A stretch of 64,000 bases of DNA. Source: Parasediminibacterium sp051861445 (GTDB taxonomy: Bacteria > Bacteroidota > Bacteroidia > Chitinophagales > Chitinophagaceae). Made by a program: the position numbers and the translations under genes. This document shows, in pieces, positions 1 to 8,044 of the stretch. The DNA is taken from the NCBI GenBank assembly GCA_051861445.1, contig JBHYCS010000008.1:110851-174850 (forward strand). Reading direction: 5' to 3'. Within the stretch, counting starts at the first letter, position 1, and the number at the start of each line of letters is the position of its first letter. The notes under the pieces were generated by a model, which was not told the origin of the DNA, ran no database searches, and saw nothing but the letters and a program-made list of their open reading frames with translations.

Positions 1-193
1 AAAATGTTTAGAAAACGTTTCGCTAATGATATGTTTTATAAATAAGAAAACGTCTGCAACAATGGTAAAAGCATTAGAAATACCAACTGGCATTTTCCAA
101 TGTTTGCTTATAAAAAAAGACATATTAAAATAACAATTTGATGCTGCTTATTTAATGACTAAACAATGAAGAATAAAGTATTTACCAACTATT
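1..193. other. Left edge, no gene recognised
   Basis: AT-rich sequence left of the first gene. Frame 1 of the plus strand is open from the edge to a TAA at 43-45, so the last dozen or so codons of a gene entering from the left are possible but cannot be recognised. No tRNA, clear hairpin terminator or repeat is visible here. Confidence 0.4.
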
Positions 194-745
194 TTATCGA
201 ACAATAATTCTATCTAATTGGTGGTTAATTTTTTGTAACAATGTGAACTGTTTTTCTTGTGTACCAAAAAGGGTTTTTATTTCTTCTTCTAACAATAAAT
301 CTATTTTTTGATGCAAACTTCTTATTTGCATTTCGGCTTTTAAATTGATAAGATAATCGTTTTCATTTCTAACTCTATCTTTCTCTTCTTGCCTATTCTG
401 GCTCATCATAATTACAGGTGCTTGAAAGGCTGCAACACAGGATAAAATTAAATTCATCAAGATAAATGGATAAGGATCGAAATGATAATAACCAATAGAA
501 ATAACATTGAAAACAATCCATAAAACAATGATGATACAGAACAACATAATAAAACGCCAACTACCTCCAAAACGAGCAACTTTATCAGATATTTTTTGCC
601 CTTCGGTAATAATTTCAGTTGGAGGATTTAGTAAATTATGTACAATAAGTTGTTCTTCTTTAATGGCACTTTCAACTATTTGGTGCAACTTATTTAAATG
701 CTCATTTTCTTCTTGTCTAATTTGAGTTTGTACATTGGTCTTCAT
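194..745 (-). CDS. DUF1003 family membrane protein
   Basis: A small integral membrane protein of about 183 residues that I recognise as a DUF1003 protein; the family has no settled biochemical role. The middle holds two hydrophobic helices separated by a short loop with the sequence YYHFDPYPFILMN, followed by QAPVIMMSQNRQ, which is the typical DUF1003 core. A charged, coiled-coil-like C-terminal tail of roughly 70 residues follows. The frame is open further upstream to 799, but the ATG at 745 (MKTNVQTQ) gives the normal family N-terminus, so I prefer it. A 15-bp palindrome lies just upstream. The next gene on the same strand upstream is the P-type ATPase, about 100 bp away. No partner or substrate can be inferred. 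Confidence 0.85.
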   Translation of the reverse strand: MKTNVQTQIRQEENEHLNKLHQIVESAIKEEQLIVHNLLNPPTEIITEGQKISDKVARFGGSWRFIMLFCIIIVLWIVFNVISIGYYHFDPYPFILMNLILSCVAAFQAPVIMMSQNRQEEKDRVRNENDYLINLKAEMQIRSLHQKIDLLLEEEIKTLFGTQEKQFTLLQKINHQLDRIIVR

Positions 746-762
746 AGCGTTAGTTTGTATTG

Positions 763-777
763 TAAAGTTGAACTTTA
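763..777. promoter_or_regulatory. Palindrome upstream of DUF1003 gene
   Basis: TAAAGTT-G-AACTTTA is a perfect 7-bp inverted repeat around one central base, ending 18 bp upstream of the ATG at 745. The centre is too short for an RNA hairpin loop, so a dimeric regulator site is the more natural reading. No regulator gene adjoins it, so the assignment is speculative. Confidence 0.3.
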
Positions 778-844
778 TATACTTAAAAAACTTACACAAT
801 TACAATTTTTTATTATATTATTTTCATACTGCATTATTTACAAA

Positions 845-3355
845 CTAAAACTTGGGAAGTATACTTTTACGTTTCAATACTTTCACTAATTCATACCAAA
901 AAACAGAAACAAAGGCGGTTACAAAAACAATAGACAATTGAAAAATATTCAGTAAAACCAGTTGAAAGAAATGGGTAACTGGTGTAATAAACAATAGCAT
1001 TAGTACAATGGCTATAGTAATAGCAATAATAATAAACACAAAATTGTTTTTGTACTTAAGTGTTACAAATACGGAGTAATAAAACGATCGATTAATGAGT
1101 GTTAAGAAAATATTAGCACTAATTAAAAACAAGAAAACCATGGTTCTTAAAACCAACTCACTATATTGTTGATATAGTGCAAATTGATAGATAAACATTG
1201 CCCCAATAGTAATTATTATACCTTGAATAATACTCGTTGTAAGTTCTTTCCAATTAAAAAAAGTAGTTGTTATAGGTCTTGGTTTTTGCAACATTGTATT
1301 TTTTTCAATTGGCTCATTTTCATAAATAATAGAGCAGGTTGGCCCCATGATTAATTCGAGAAAAATGATGTGTATAGGAGAAAAAATGTTAGGATATTTC
1401 CAAGCTAAAACCAATGGAATAAATACGGTAAATATGATAGGAATGTGAATAGATATTATGTATTGAATTGCTTTTTTAAGGTTTACATAAATTTTTCTTC
1501 CCATAGTAATGGCATCTACTATTTTAGACAAATCGTCTTCTAATAAAATAAGCGATGCTGCAGATTTAGCAATTTCAGTTCCCTTTTTTCCCATAGCAAT
1601 ACCTATATGAGCAGCTCTTAATGCAGGCCCATCGTTTACGCCATCACCTGTCATTGCTACAATTTCGTTTTGGCTTTTTAATGCATTAATAATTTTTAAT
1701 TTTGCTTCTGGAAACATTCTTGTAAATACGTTGGTAGCAGCAACTTTCTGTTGCAAATCGGTATCAGACAATTGCATTAATTCGTCGCCAGAAATACTTG
1801 TTTCAAATCCTTTAAATCCGATTTGTTTTGCAATTGCAGCAGTGGTTGTGGCATTATCTCCGGTTATAATTTTCACTTGAATTCCTGCTTGATAAAATGC
1901 TTTCAATACCGACTGAATATTTTTTTTAGGAGGATCGTAAAAAGCTACCAATCCTTTAAAGCCAAATGGTAATTGTTGTTGTTTTTCTGGAAACGCTTGT
2001 TCGGAAAATATTGCTATTGCTATTCCTAAAACTCTATATCCTTCGTTTGCTAATTGGTTAATGGCGTTTAGTATAATTTCTTTTTCTTGTACAGATACAT
2101 TACAAACTTCTATGATTGCCTCTGCTGCTCCTTTTGCTGCTACAATTCTCTTGTGTTCATTGTTTTCAAAAATATGTGTCATCATCGGAGGCTTTCCTTC
2201 CAACGGATATTCATGTATTAGTTTATACAATGTACGTTCATCTTTATCGTTAATTTGTTTATATACTTCATGTAATGCTATTTCCATTGTATCGAAAGGA
2301 ATTGGCTCACTGGCCCACATAGCTAACTCTACAACTTCTTTTTCTAGGGCAGTCTTTATTTCATTGGCATTCACTATACTATTATTTGCCATTACAAATA
2401 TTTTCGCCAAACTCATTTTATTTTCAGTAAGTGTACCTGTTTTATCGGTACAAATAATAGTAGCACTCCCTAATGTTTCAACGGTTTTCATTTGCTTTAC
2501 TACAATACCCATTTTCATTAATCGCCAAGCACCCAAAGCCATAAATGTGGTAAATGCTACAGGTATTTCTTCGGGTAAAATACTCATTGCCAATGTGAGT
2601 GCTTTTAATAAACTATCTACCAAACTACGAGATGCTACATAATTAAAAACCCATACTATTACAAATACAAGTGCACCAGCAATTGCCATTTTTTTTACAA
2701 AATTTATTATTTGCTTTTCAAGGGGCGTTTGTTCTTCTGGTATTTCTTCTATGCTTTTACCAATTTCGCCAAGTTTTGTTGTATTTCCAATGGCGGTAAC
2801 TGTTGCAATAGCCAATCCTGAAGCTACCGAACTACCTTTAAATACAACTGCACTTTCTGAATTTTTGTCTTTAGTAATAGCAAACGATTCGCCAGTTAAA
2901 ATAGACTCATTAACACTAAAATCGTTTGAATGAATAATGGTTCCATCGGCTGCAATTAGACTTCCTTCTTCTACCATCATGCAATCTCCTATCACCAACT
3001 CTTCACTTGTAATTTCAATGATTTTGCTTTCTCTAATTACTTTACAATGAGGTTGGGTAAAGGTTTTGAGCTTTGATAATGCATTTCTACTTCTTGCATC
3101 TTGATATAAAGAAATAGTAGCTTCGAAAATAATGGCTGCGGTAAGAAAAATGGCATTACCCATTTCTCCACTTATAAAATAAATACTTGCAGCAACAAAT
3201 AAAATGATAATCATAGGATCTTTAGCAAGGTTTTTAACAGCACCCCAAAATCCATTTTCATGCTTAAACGCTAATTTATTTTCTCCATACTTTGCTCTAG
3301 CCTTTACAACTTGTTGCTTAGATAAGCCTGCTATATTAAAATGATTAGCCAACAT
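845..3355 (-). CDS. Cation-translocating P-type ATPase
   Basis: An 836-residue P2-type (calcium-pump-like) ATPase of the inner membrane, coupling ATP hydrolysis to cation transport. An N-terminal cation ATPase domain is followed by helices M1-M2, the actuator motif TGES (154-157), PEEIP in M4 (261-265), the phosphorylated aspartate in DKTGT (304-308), the nucleotide-binding KGA (about 408), TGD (498-500) and the hinge GDGVND (570-575), then six C-terminal helices. The length is right for a bacterial P2 pump. The M6 region reads LELIMGPTCSIIYENEP and lacks the N-x-x-x-D of SERCA-like calcium pumps, so the transported ion is uncertain. It stands alone, with no metal regulator beside it. Confidence 0.9.
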   Translation of the reverse strand: MLANHFNIAGLSKQQVVKARAKYGENKLAFKHENGFWGAVKNLAKDPMIIILFVAASIYFISGEMGNAIFLTAAIIFEATISLYQDARSRNALSKLKTFTQPHCKVIRESKIIEITSEELVIGDCMMVEEGSLIAADGTIIHSNDFSVNESILTGESFAITKDKNSESAVVFKGSSVASGLAIATVTAIGNTTKLGEIGKSIEEIPEEQTPLEKQIINFVKKMAIAGALVFVIVWVFNYVASRSLVDSLLKALTLAMSILPEEIPVAFTTFMALGAWRLMKMGIVVKQMKTVETLGSATIICTDKTGTLTENKMSLAKIFVMANNSIVNANEIKTALEKEVVELAMWASEPIPFDTMEIALHEVYKQINDKDERTLYKLIHEYPLEGKPPMMTHIFENNEHKRIVAAKGAAEAIIEVCNVSVQEKEIILNAINQLANEGYRVLGIAIAIFSEQAFPEKQQQLPFGFKGLVAFYDPPKKNIQSVLKAFYQAGIQVKIITGDNATTTAAIAKQIGFKGFETSISGDELMQLSDTDLQQKVAATNVFTRMFPEAKLKIINALKSQNEIVAMTGDGVNDGPALRAAHIGIAMGKKGTEIAKSAASLILLEDDLSKIVDAITMGRKIYVNLKKAIQYIISIHIPIIFTVFIPLVLAWKYPNIFSPIHIIFLELIMGPTCSIIYENEPIEKNTMLQKPRPITTTFFNWKELTTSIIQGIIITIGAMFIYQFALYQQYSELVLRTMVFLFLISANIFLTLINRSFYYSVFVTLKYKNNFVFIIIAITIAIVLMLLFITPVTHFFQLVLLNIFQLSIVFVTAFVSVFWYELVKVLKRKSILPKF

Positions 3356-3469
3356 GAAATATATTTTTTAGTAAAATGAAAATTGCTTGTTTCTTTTACT
3401 ATGTATACACTTTATTGTGTTTATTTCAAGAACCTTTTGAATAGGTTTATAATAGTAAATAAAAAACTG

Positions 3470-3688
3470 TTACTTTTTTTGTGGTTGATGATTAATGGCA
3501 TATTTGGTTAATAATCCATCTAAAGAGTCATTATAATCTTTTAAATGTTTTAATTGAACTGCCGGATCTTGTTCGTCTGGTATTGTCACTGGCATTTCAT
3601 TTATAAATTCTGACAACTCAGGATAATCTACATTTATCTGCAAGGTTTTTTCTATAATTTCATCGTTGATCTGTTGCTTTGTTTTCAT
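3470..3688 (-). CDS. Small hypothetical protein, 72 aa
   Basis: An acidic, soluble, mostly helical 72-residue protein with no signal peptide or membrane segment. It is proline-containing (MPVTIPDEQDP) and charged throughout. I do not recognise a family. It sits on the same strand upstream of the P-type ATPase, separated by about 115 bp, and downstream of a 190-bp gap that contains the terminator of the acyl-CoA dehydrogenase gene. The start codon ATG is followed by the lysine-rich codons usual for this genome, which favours a real gene, but codon statistics were not computed. Confidence 0.6.
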   Translation of the reverse strand: MKTKQQINDEIIEKTLQINVDYPELSEFINEMPVTIPDEQDPAVQLKHLKDYNDSLDGLLTKYAINHQPQKK

Positions 3689-3820
3689 AATTATAGCTTA
3701 TTAAATATTGAATGGTATGGACAAAATCAATAAAAGCATTAGCTATATTGAAGTACATAAAGATGACTCTTATGGTATTGAATTCTTTATACAATTCTTA
3801 TAATTAGTTACATAATTGGC

Positions 3821-3855
3821 AAAAAAAGCCCCATCCTAATAATAGAACGGGGCTT
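3821..3855 (-). terminator. Rho-independent terminator after acyl-CoA dehydrogenase
   Basis: AAGCCCC (3826-3832) pairs with GGGGCTT (3849-3855) around a 16-base loop. On the minus strand the stem is followed by a run of seven T. It lies 25 bp past the stop of the acyl-CoA dehydrogenase gene. Confidence 0.85.
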
Positions 3856-3880
3856 ACACTTAAAACAACCAAAACAAAGG

Positions 3881-5671
3881 TTAAAATGCGTATTTATTAT
3901 CTGTTATCATTTTTGATGCAATTCTACGTCTTGCATCTTTTGAGTTAAATGGTTCTGTTTTTGTAAATCTTTTCAACCCAATATGCATCATTCTCAATTC
4001 ATCACCGTCTGCAAAGCTATTCAAAGCATCTTTTCCTGCCTTATTTATTCTATCAGCGGCATCATATATGTACGTTTTTACAATATCTGCTTGAACCGAT
4101 GAAGCGTCTAATCCATTTTTCTCAACTAATTTCAATAGTCTTAATAGTGCACTTTCAGCATGAAAAGTTTCAATAGCCATATCTGCAATATTCATTAATA
4201 CCTCTTGTTCTTTATCTAATTGCATCATTAATTTTTGAACTGCAGCTCCTGCAACCATTAAAATAGCTTTCTTGAAATTATTGATGTATTTAATTTCTTT
4301 GGCAAAAACACCTTCATCTTCACTATTAAAATCAGGAATGCTCATTAACTCTTTCTGCACATTCATTGCTGGCCCCATTAAATCTAACTTGCCCTTCATG
4401 GCACGTTTTAATACCATATCTACAGTAAGTAAACGATTAATTTCATTAGTGCCCTCGTAAATACGATTAATACGACTATCTCTGTAAGCTTTACTAATCA
4501 TGTACTCATCGCTAAAACCATTACCACCATGTATTTGAACGCCTTCATCTACCACAAAATCTAACACTTCACTACCAAACACTTTAAGCATGGCACATTC
4601 GATAGCAAACTCTTCTGCTGCTCCTAAAACTGCTTGGTTAAAAGGTACTCCTGCATCTAATAATTCGTGTTCTTTCTCATCAATCCATTTAGAGGTACGG
4701 TACAAAGCACTTTCACACACCCACAAACGAATACACATTTCTGCTAGTTTGTGTTTAATAGCTCCAAACTTAGAAATAGGTAGTTTAAATTGTTCTCTAG
4801 TATTGGCATATTGTACCGATGTGGTAGCTGCTCTTTTTGCTCCACCTAAGGTAGCTGCATCTAATTTTAAACGACCAATATTTAAGATATTAAATGCAAT
4901 TACATGTCCTTTTCCAATTTCGCCCAAAACATTTTCTACAGGTACTTTACAATCTTGAAAATACAGTTGTACAGTAGACGACCCTTTAATGCCCATTTTA
5001 TGTTCTTCCGGTCCTTGCGTAAATCCTTCAAAACCACGTTCTACAATAAATCCAGTAAACTTATCGCCATCAATTTTGGCAAATACAGTGTAAACATCTG
5101 CAAAACCACCATTGGTAATCCAACATTTTTGACCATTTAAAATATAATGCGTTCCTTCTGCATTTAACGTTGCTGTTGTTTTTGCACTTAAAGCATCACT
5201 TCCACTGTTAGGTTCCGTTAAACCATAAGCACCTTTCCATTCTCCACTTGCTAATTTGGGAATGTATTTTTGCTTTTGTTCTTCTGTGCCAAAATATAAA
5301 ATTGGTAAAGTACCAATTCCTGTATGTGCAGCAATGGCAACACTAAAAGAATGACCACCACCTAAACCTTCATTTACAATGGTAGAAGTAATAAAATCTT
5401 TACCCAATCCACCATATTCTTCAGGAAAAGAGGTAGAAAGTAAACCTTGTTCACCTGCTTTTTCCATTAGAGATGGCATTAAACCAGGTTCTAATTTGTC
5501 TATTCTTTCAACAATCGGTAATATTTCTGTGTCTAAAAACTGTTGACACATATCCATTACCATCGATTGTTCTTCATTAAAATCTTCAGGAATAAATGTT
5601 TCGAATGGATTGCTTTGTTTAATTATCCACTCTCCTCCTTTTAATGTGGTGTTTTGTGTAGTGGCACTCAT
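3881..5671 (-). CDS. Acyl-CoA dehydrogenase, long form with C-terminal extension
   Basis: A 596-residue FAD flavoenzyme that oxidises acyl-CoA thioesters to 2-enoyl-CoA in fatty acid degradation. The N-terminal helical domain (about 30-150), the beta domain with YGLTEPNSGSDA and the C-terminal helical domain are all present. RIYEGTNEIN carries the conserved YEGT segment near the active site. About 170 extra residues follow the canonical 400-residue core, as in the long acyl-CoA dehydrogenases common in Bacteroidota. The substrate chain length cannot be read from sequence. A MarR regulator gene lies upstream on the same strand, about 43 bp away, suggesting one transcript; a terminator follows the stop codon. 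Confidence 0.93.
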   Translation of the reverse strand: MSATTQNTTLKGGEWIIKQSNPFETFIPEDFNEEQSMVMDMCQQFLDTEILPIVERIDKLEPGLMPSLMEKAGEQGLLSTSFPEEYGGLGKDFITSTIVNEGLGGGHSFSVAIAAHTGIGTLPILYFGTEEQKQKYIPKLASGEWKGAYGLTEPNSGSDALSAKTTATLNAEGTHYILNGQKCWITNGGFADVYTVFAKIDGDKFTGFIVERGFEGFTQGPEEHKMGIKGSSTVQLYFQDCKVPVENVLGEIGKGHVIAFNILNIGRLKLDAATLGGAKRAATTSVQYANTREQFKLPISKFGAIKHKLAEMCIRLWVCESALYRTSKWIDEKEHELLDAGVPFNQAVLGAAEEFAIECAMLKVFGSEVLDFVVDEGVQIHGGNGFSDEYMISKAYRDSRINRIYEGTNEINRLLTVDMVLKRAMKGKLDLMGPAMNVQKELMSIPDFNSEDEGVFAKEIKYINNFKKAILMVAGAAVQKLMMQLDKEQEVLMNIADMAIETFHAESALLRLLKLVEKNGLDASSVQADIVKTYIYDAADRINKAGKDALNSFADGDELRMMHIGLKRFTKTEPFNSKDARRRIASKMITDNKYAF

Positions 5672-5714
5672 GGCAATTGTATTTTAAAAATGATTGATAT
5701 GGCTAAGCGTTTTC

Positions 5715-6158
5715 TTATGTAGTTAGGTTATCGTAAACTTTTTGAAATACATTTTTTACAACATCAATTTCTTCTTTTGTAATCCCTACCAACGCTTCTT
5801 GCATGGTTTGATTGGCTAAATCTATTGTACGCTGTTGTAAATCTTTTGCATTTTCTGTTAAACAAACCAAGTTTATTCTTCTGTCTGTAACCGATGGTTT
5901 TCGTATTACCAAATTTTGCTTTTCTAAATTGTCAATTAATCTTGTAATACTAGGTTTATCTCTAAACGTTCTATTACATAATTCTTGCTGACTCAGACAA
6001 TCTTCTTTCCACAAATGATATAATACGCTCCATTGTTCAATGGTAATTTCTAATCCATCGTTTCTAAAATTCTTCTGCAATCTTCTTGCCACAGCTGTGC
6101 TAGCCATGCCATTAATTACGCTATATAATTCTCCTCGTTTAAATTGGTTGTTTGACAT
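5715..6158 (-). CDS. MarR family transcriptional regulator
   Basis: A winged-helix DNA-binding repressor of about 147 residues. The recognisable MarR core is LTIEQWSVLYHL-like (EITIEQWSVLYHLW), the recognition helix region around NRTFRDKPSITRLIDNLE, and the wing LVIRKPSVTDRRINLV with the D-R-R signature. The frame extends to an ATG at 6182, but the ATG at 6158 (MSNNQFK) sits next to a palindrome and a good TATCTTTG element, so I place the start there. It precedes the acyl-CoA dehydrogenase gene on the same strand and probably controls it and itself, perhaps in response to an acyl-CoA or fatty acid; that ligand is an inference. Confidence 0.9.
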   Translation of the reverse strand: MSNNQFKRGELYSVINGMASTAVARRLQKNFRNDGLEITIEQWSVLYHLWKEDCLSQQELCNRTFRDKPSITRLIDNLEKQNLVIRKPSVTDRRINLVCLTENAKDLQQRTIDLANQTMQEALVGITKEEIDVVKNVFQKVYDNLTT

Positions 6159-6159
6159 A

Positions 6160-6187
6160 TAGTTGTTTATGCAACTAATCAAAGATA
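6160..6187 (-). promoter_or_regulatory. Promoter and MarR-type operator
   Basis: On the minus strand TATCTTTG (6187-6180) matches the Bacteroidota -7 consensus TAnnTTTG exactly. Immediately downstream is the palindrome TAGTTG-n6-CAACTA (6160-6177), which would cover the transcription start and end 1 base before the ATG at 6158. The size and placement are typical of MarR autorepression. The -33 element is weak (ATTG about 20 bases upstream). Confidence 0.55.
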
Positions 6188-6226
6188 AAAGGTTGTTTCG
6201 AAATTGCCAATATTTGTTTCGTTAAA

Positions 6227-7198
6227 TTATGAATTGTGTAAAATGGCAGGGCGTTCGGATATTTCGTGATAACACAAAACACCGTCGGCAAAATAATGTG
6301 CAACCAAGCTTTTACGAGTTTGCTGTTGATTTGTAATAGGTGAACCACCATGCAATAAATTGGCATGCCAAATAAATACATCGCCTTTTTTAGGATAAAA
6401 AAATGAAGGAGCTAATTTATTTTTCTGAATAACAGCATCGATAGCAGCTTCGTAATTTTCGTAATGATGTTTACCCAAAAAAAGAGCATTATTACCACTA
6501 TCAAAATGCTCACTCATTACATAGGGAAGTTTATGACTACTAGGGTAATATACCAATTCTCCACTACCTTCAACAACATCTTCCAAAGCAATCCAAATGG
6601 CTGCTAAATAACCTAAGGGTTCTGTTGTCATATGTACACTATCACTATGTGGTTTTTGTTCACTACCGTAAATAAAATTGATTGTTTGAAAAGGGATAGC
6701 CTTTTTTTGAAAAATAAAGGATAGTATATCAACAATTAAAGGATTATTAAACACATTATTGATAACGGGACTTTGCTTCCAAGCGTCCATAATTTTTCTT
6801 CCTGTGAAATTAAAATCAACAACTTGTTTTTGTTGCAATAAATCAATTTCATGATTAATATCATCAACCACATCAGCAAATAATGAAGGAATAATTAAAA
6901 AACCATTTTCACGCCATTGTAATAGTTGCTCTTGGATTTCTGTAGAAAATTTTGAAAACCCTGAATGATTTTTAATGGTTTCATCTGTAACAGAAGGAAC
7001 ATCCATCCATGGCAAATCGTTGCTCCGATTTTGTATATGCCTATGGGCTAAACTTTGCCAAAGAAAACGCCTAATTTTAAACTTTTTGTAAAACAAGCGA
7101 TTGGCTTTTAATTGATCAATATGCAATAAATTGTAAAAATTATATACCAATCGAAGGCTGCGTAAAAAGCCCGTGTATTTTTGAATCCATTGTTTCAT
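6227..7198 (-). CDS. Phytanoyl-CoA dioxygenase family protein
   Basis: A 323-residue non-haem Fe(II)/2-oxoglutarate-dependent oxygenase of the PhyH family. The iron-binding triad is visible: PHSDSVHM supplies H-x-D (about residue 183) and the distal histidine is in WHANLLHGGSPI, followed by an arginine in QQTRKSLVAH that would bind 2-oxoglutarate. A helical N-terminal section of about 80 residues precedes the core. The substrate is unknown; relatives hydroxylate fatty acyl, ectoine or secondary-metabolite substrates. The gene starts only 31 bp from the divergent hydrolase gene. The MarR gene lies downstream on the same strand about 68 bp away, with its own promoter in the gap. Confidence 0.85.
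   Translation of the reverse strand: MKQWIQKYTGFLRSLRLVYNFYNLLHIDQLKANRLFYKKFKIRRFLWQSLAHRHIQNRSNDLPWMDVPSVTDETIKNHSGFSKFSTEIQEQLLQWRENGFLIIPSLFADVVDDINHEIDLLQQKQVVDFNFTGRKIMDAWKQSPVINNVFNNPLIVDILSFIFQKKAIPFQTINFIYGSEQKPHSDSVHMTTEPLGYLAAIWIALEDVVEGSGELVYYPSSHKLPYVMSEHFDSGNNALFLGKHHYENYEAAIDAVIQKNKLAPSFFYPKKGDVFIWHANLLHGGSPITNQQQTRKSLVAHYFADGVLCYHEISERPAILHNS
7176..7183 (+). promoter_or_regulatory. Candidate -7 element for alpha/beta hydrolase
   Basis: TATTTTTG matches TAnnTTTG exactly, about 46 bp upstream of the hydrolase ATG and inside the 5' end of the opposite-strand dioxygenase gene. No convincing TTTG lies at -33. The intergenic gap is too short for a full promoter, which makes an element inside the neighbour plausible. 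Confidence 0.3.
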
Positions 7199-7229
7199 GC
7201 AATGAAATTACGTATATTAATCAAACCAT

Positions 7230-8027
7230 ATGCTCATATCATATAAAGCATCTAACATACATTTTTACAAATTTGGTGATGGCAACAAAATACTGCTTTG
7301 TTTACATGGATATGGTTTAGATGGAAGTTCGTTCGATATAATCAAAGAAATTTTGAGTGAAGAATATACCATCATTGCTTTTGACTTTCCTTATCATGGA
7401 TTAACGCAATGGAACTCTGCCAGTACTTTTTTACCAATTGACATTATTGAGATTGTAAAAAAAATTATACCAATAAACAACAGTCAAAAAATATCAATTC
7501 TTGCGTACAGCATGGGCGGAAGAGTTGCACTACAATTATTAGAAGATTTTCCTAAGTTAATAGAACAATTGGTTTTATTAGCCCCTGATGGATTACACAA
7601 AAACAAATGGCAATGGATTGCCACACAAACGCAAACAGGAAATCACTTATTTAAATTTACCATGAAGCATCCACAATGGCTATTTGTACTGATTCAGATG
7701 ATAAACAAATTTGGACTACTGAATAAAAGCATTGTAAAATTTGTGCACCATTATATTGATGATGAAAAAGAAAGGATGCTTTTATATGATAGATGGAACA
7801 TTATGAATAAGTTTAAACCCAATCTCAAAAAATTACAAACCATTATTGCCACAAATAAAATTCCTGTAAAAATGCTTTTTGGAAAATTAGATAGAATTAT
7901 TGTTGCAAAAAGAGGATATGCATTTCAAAAAAACATTCCTTTTATTATGGTAGAAGAAATACATGCAGGACATCAATTATTACAACCAAAACATACCGCA
8001 CAAATAAAGGCTTTGTTTAACAAGTAA
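7230..8027 (+). CDS. Alpha/beta hydrolase
   Basis: A 265-residue serine hydrolase of the alpha/beta fold, without signal peptide, so cytoplasmic. The oxyanion-hole segment LLCLHGYGLDGSSF, the nucleophile elbow AYSMGGR (serine in S-M-G-G), the acid in FGKLDRII and the histidine in AGHQLL form a complete catalytic triad. The substrate cannot be deduced; esters and C-C bond substrates are both possible for this family. The GT2 gene begins 17 bp downstream on the same strand, suggesting co-transcription. Confidence 0.85.
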   Translation: MLISYKASNIHFYKFGDGNKILLCLHGYGLDGSSFDIIKEILSEEYTIIAFDFPYHGLTQWNSASTFLPIDIIEIVKKIIPINNSQKISILAYSMGGRVALQLLEDFPKLIEQLVLLAPDGLHKNKWQWIATQTQTGNHLFKFTMKHPQWLFVLIQMINKFGLLNKSIVKFVHHYIDDEKERMLLYDRWNIMNKFKPNLKKLQTIIATNKIPVKMLFGKLDRIIVAKRGYAFQKNIPFIMVEEIHAGHQLLQPKHTAQIKALFNK

Positions 8028-8044
8028 ACTGTTTCTTTGTAGAT

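Noticed and set aside
763..777. TAAAGTTGAACTTTA as a transcription terminator
   Set aside because: A loop of one base cannot form a stable RNA hairpin and there is no T-run after it.
2061..2642. 193-codon plus-strand frame inside the P-type ATPase gene
   Set aside because: It is antisense to a clearly conserved catalytic region and its product shows no family features; a shadow of the real gene.
4590..4958. 122-codon plus-strand frame inside the acyl-CoA dehydrogenase gene
   Set aside because: Fully antisense to conserved enzyme sequence, with no start context or domain of its own.
6175..6381. 68-codon minus-strand frame overlapping the dioxygenase 3' end
   Set aside because: Overlaps the conserved distal iron-binding region in another frame and the MarR promoter; no coding features.
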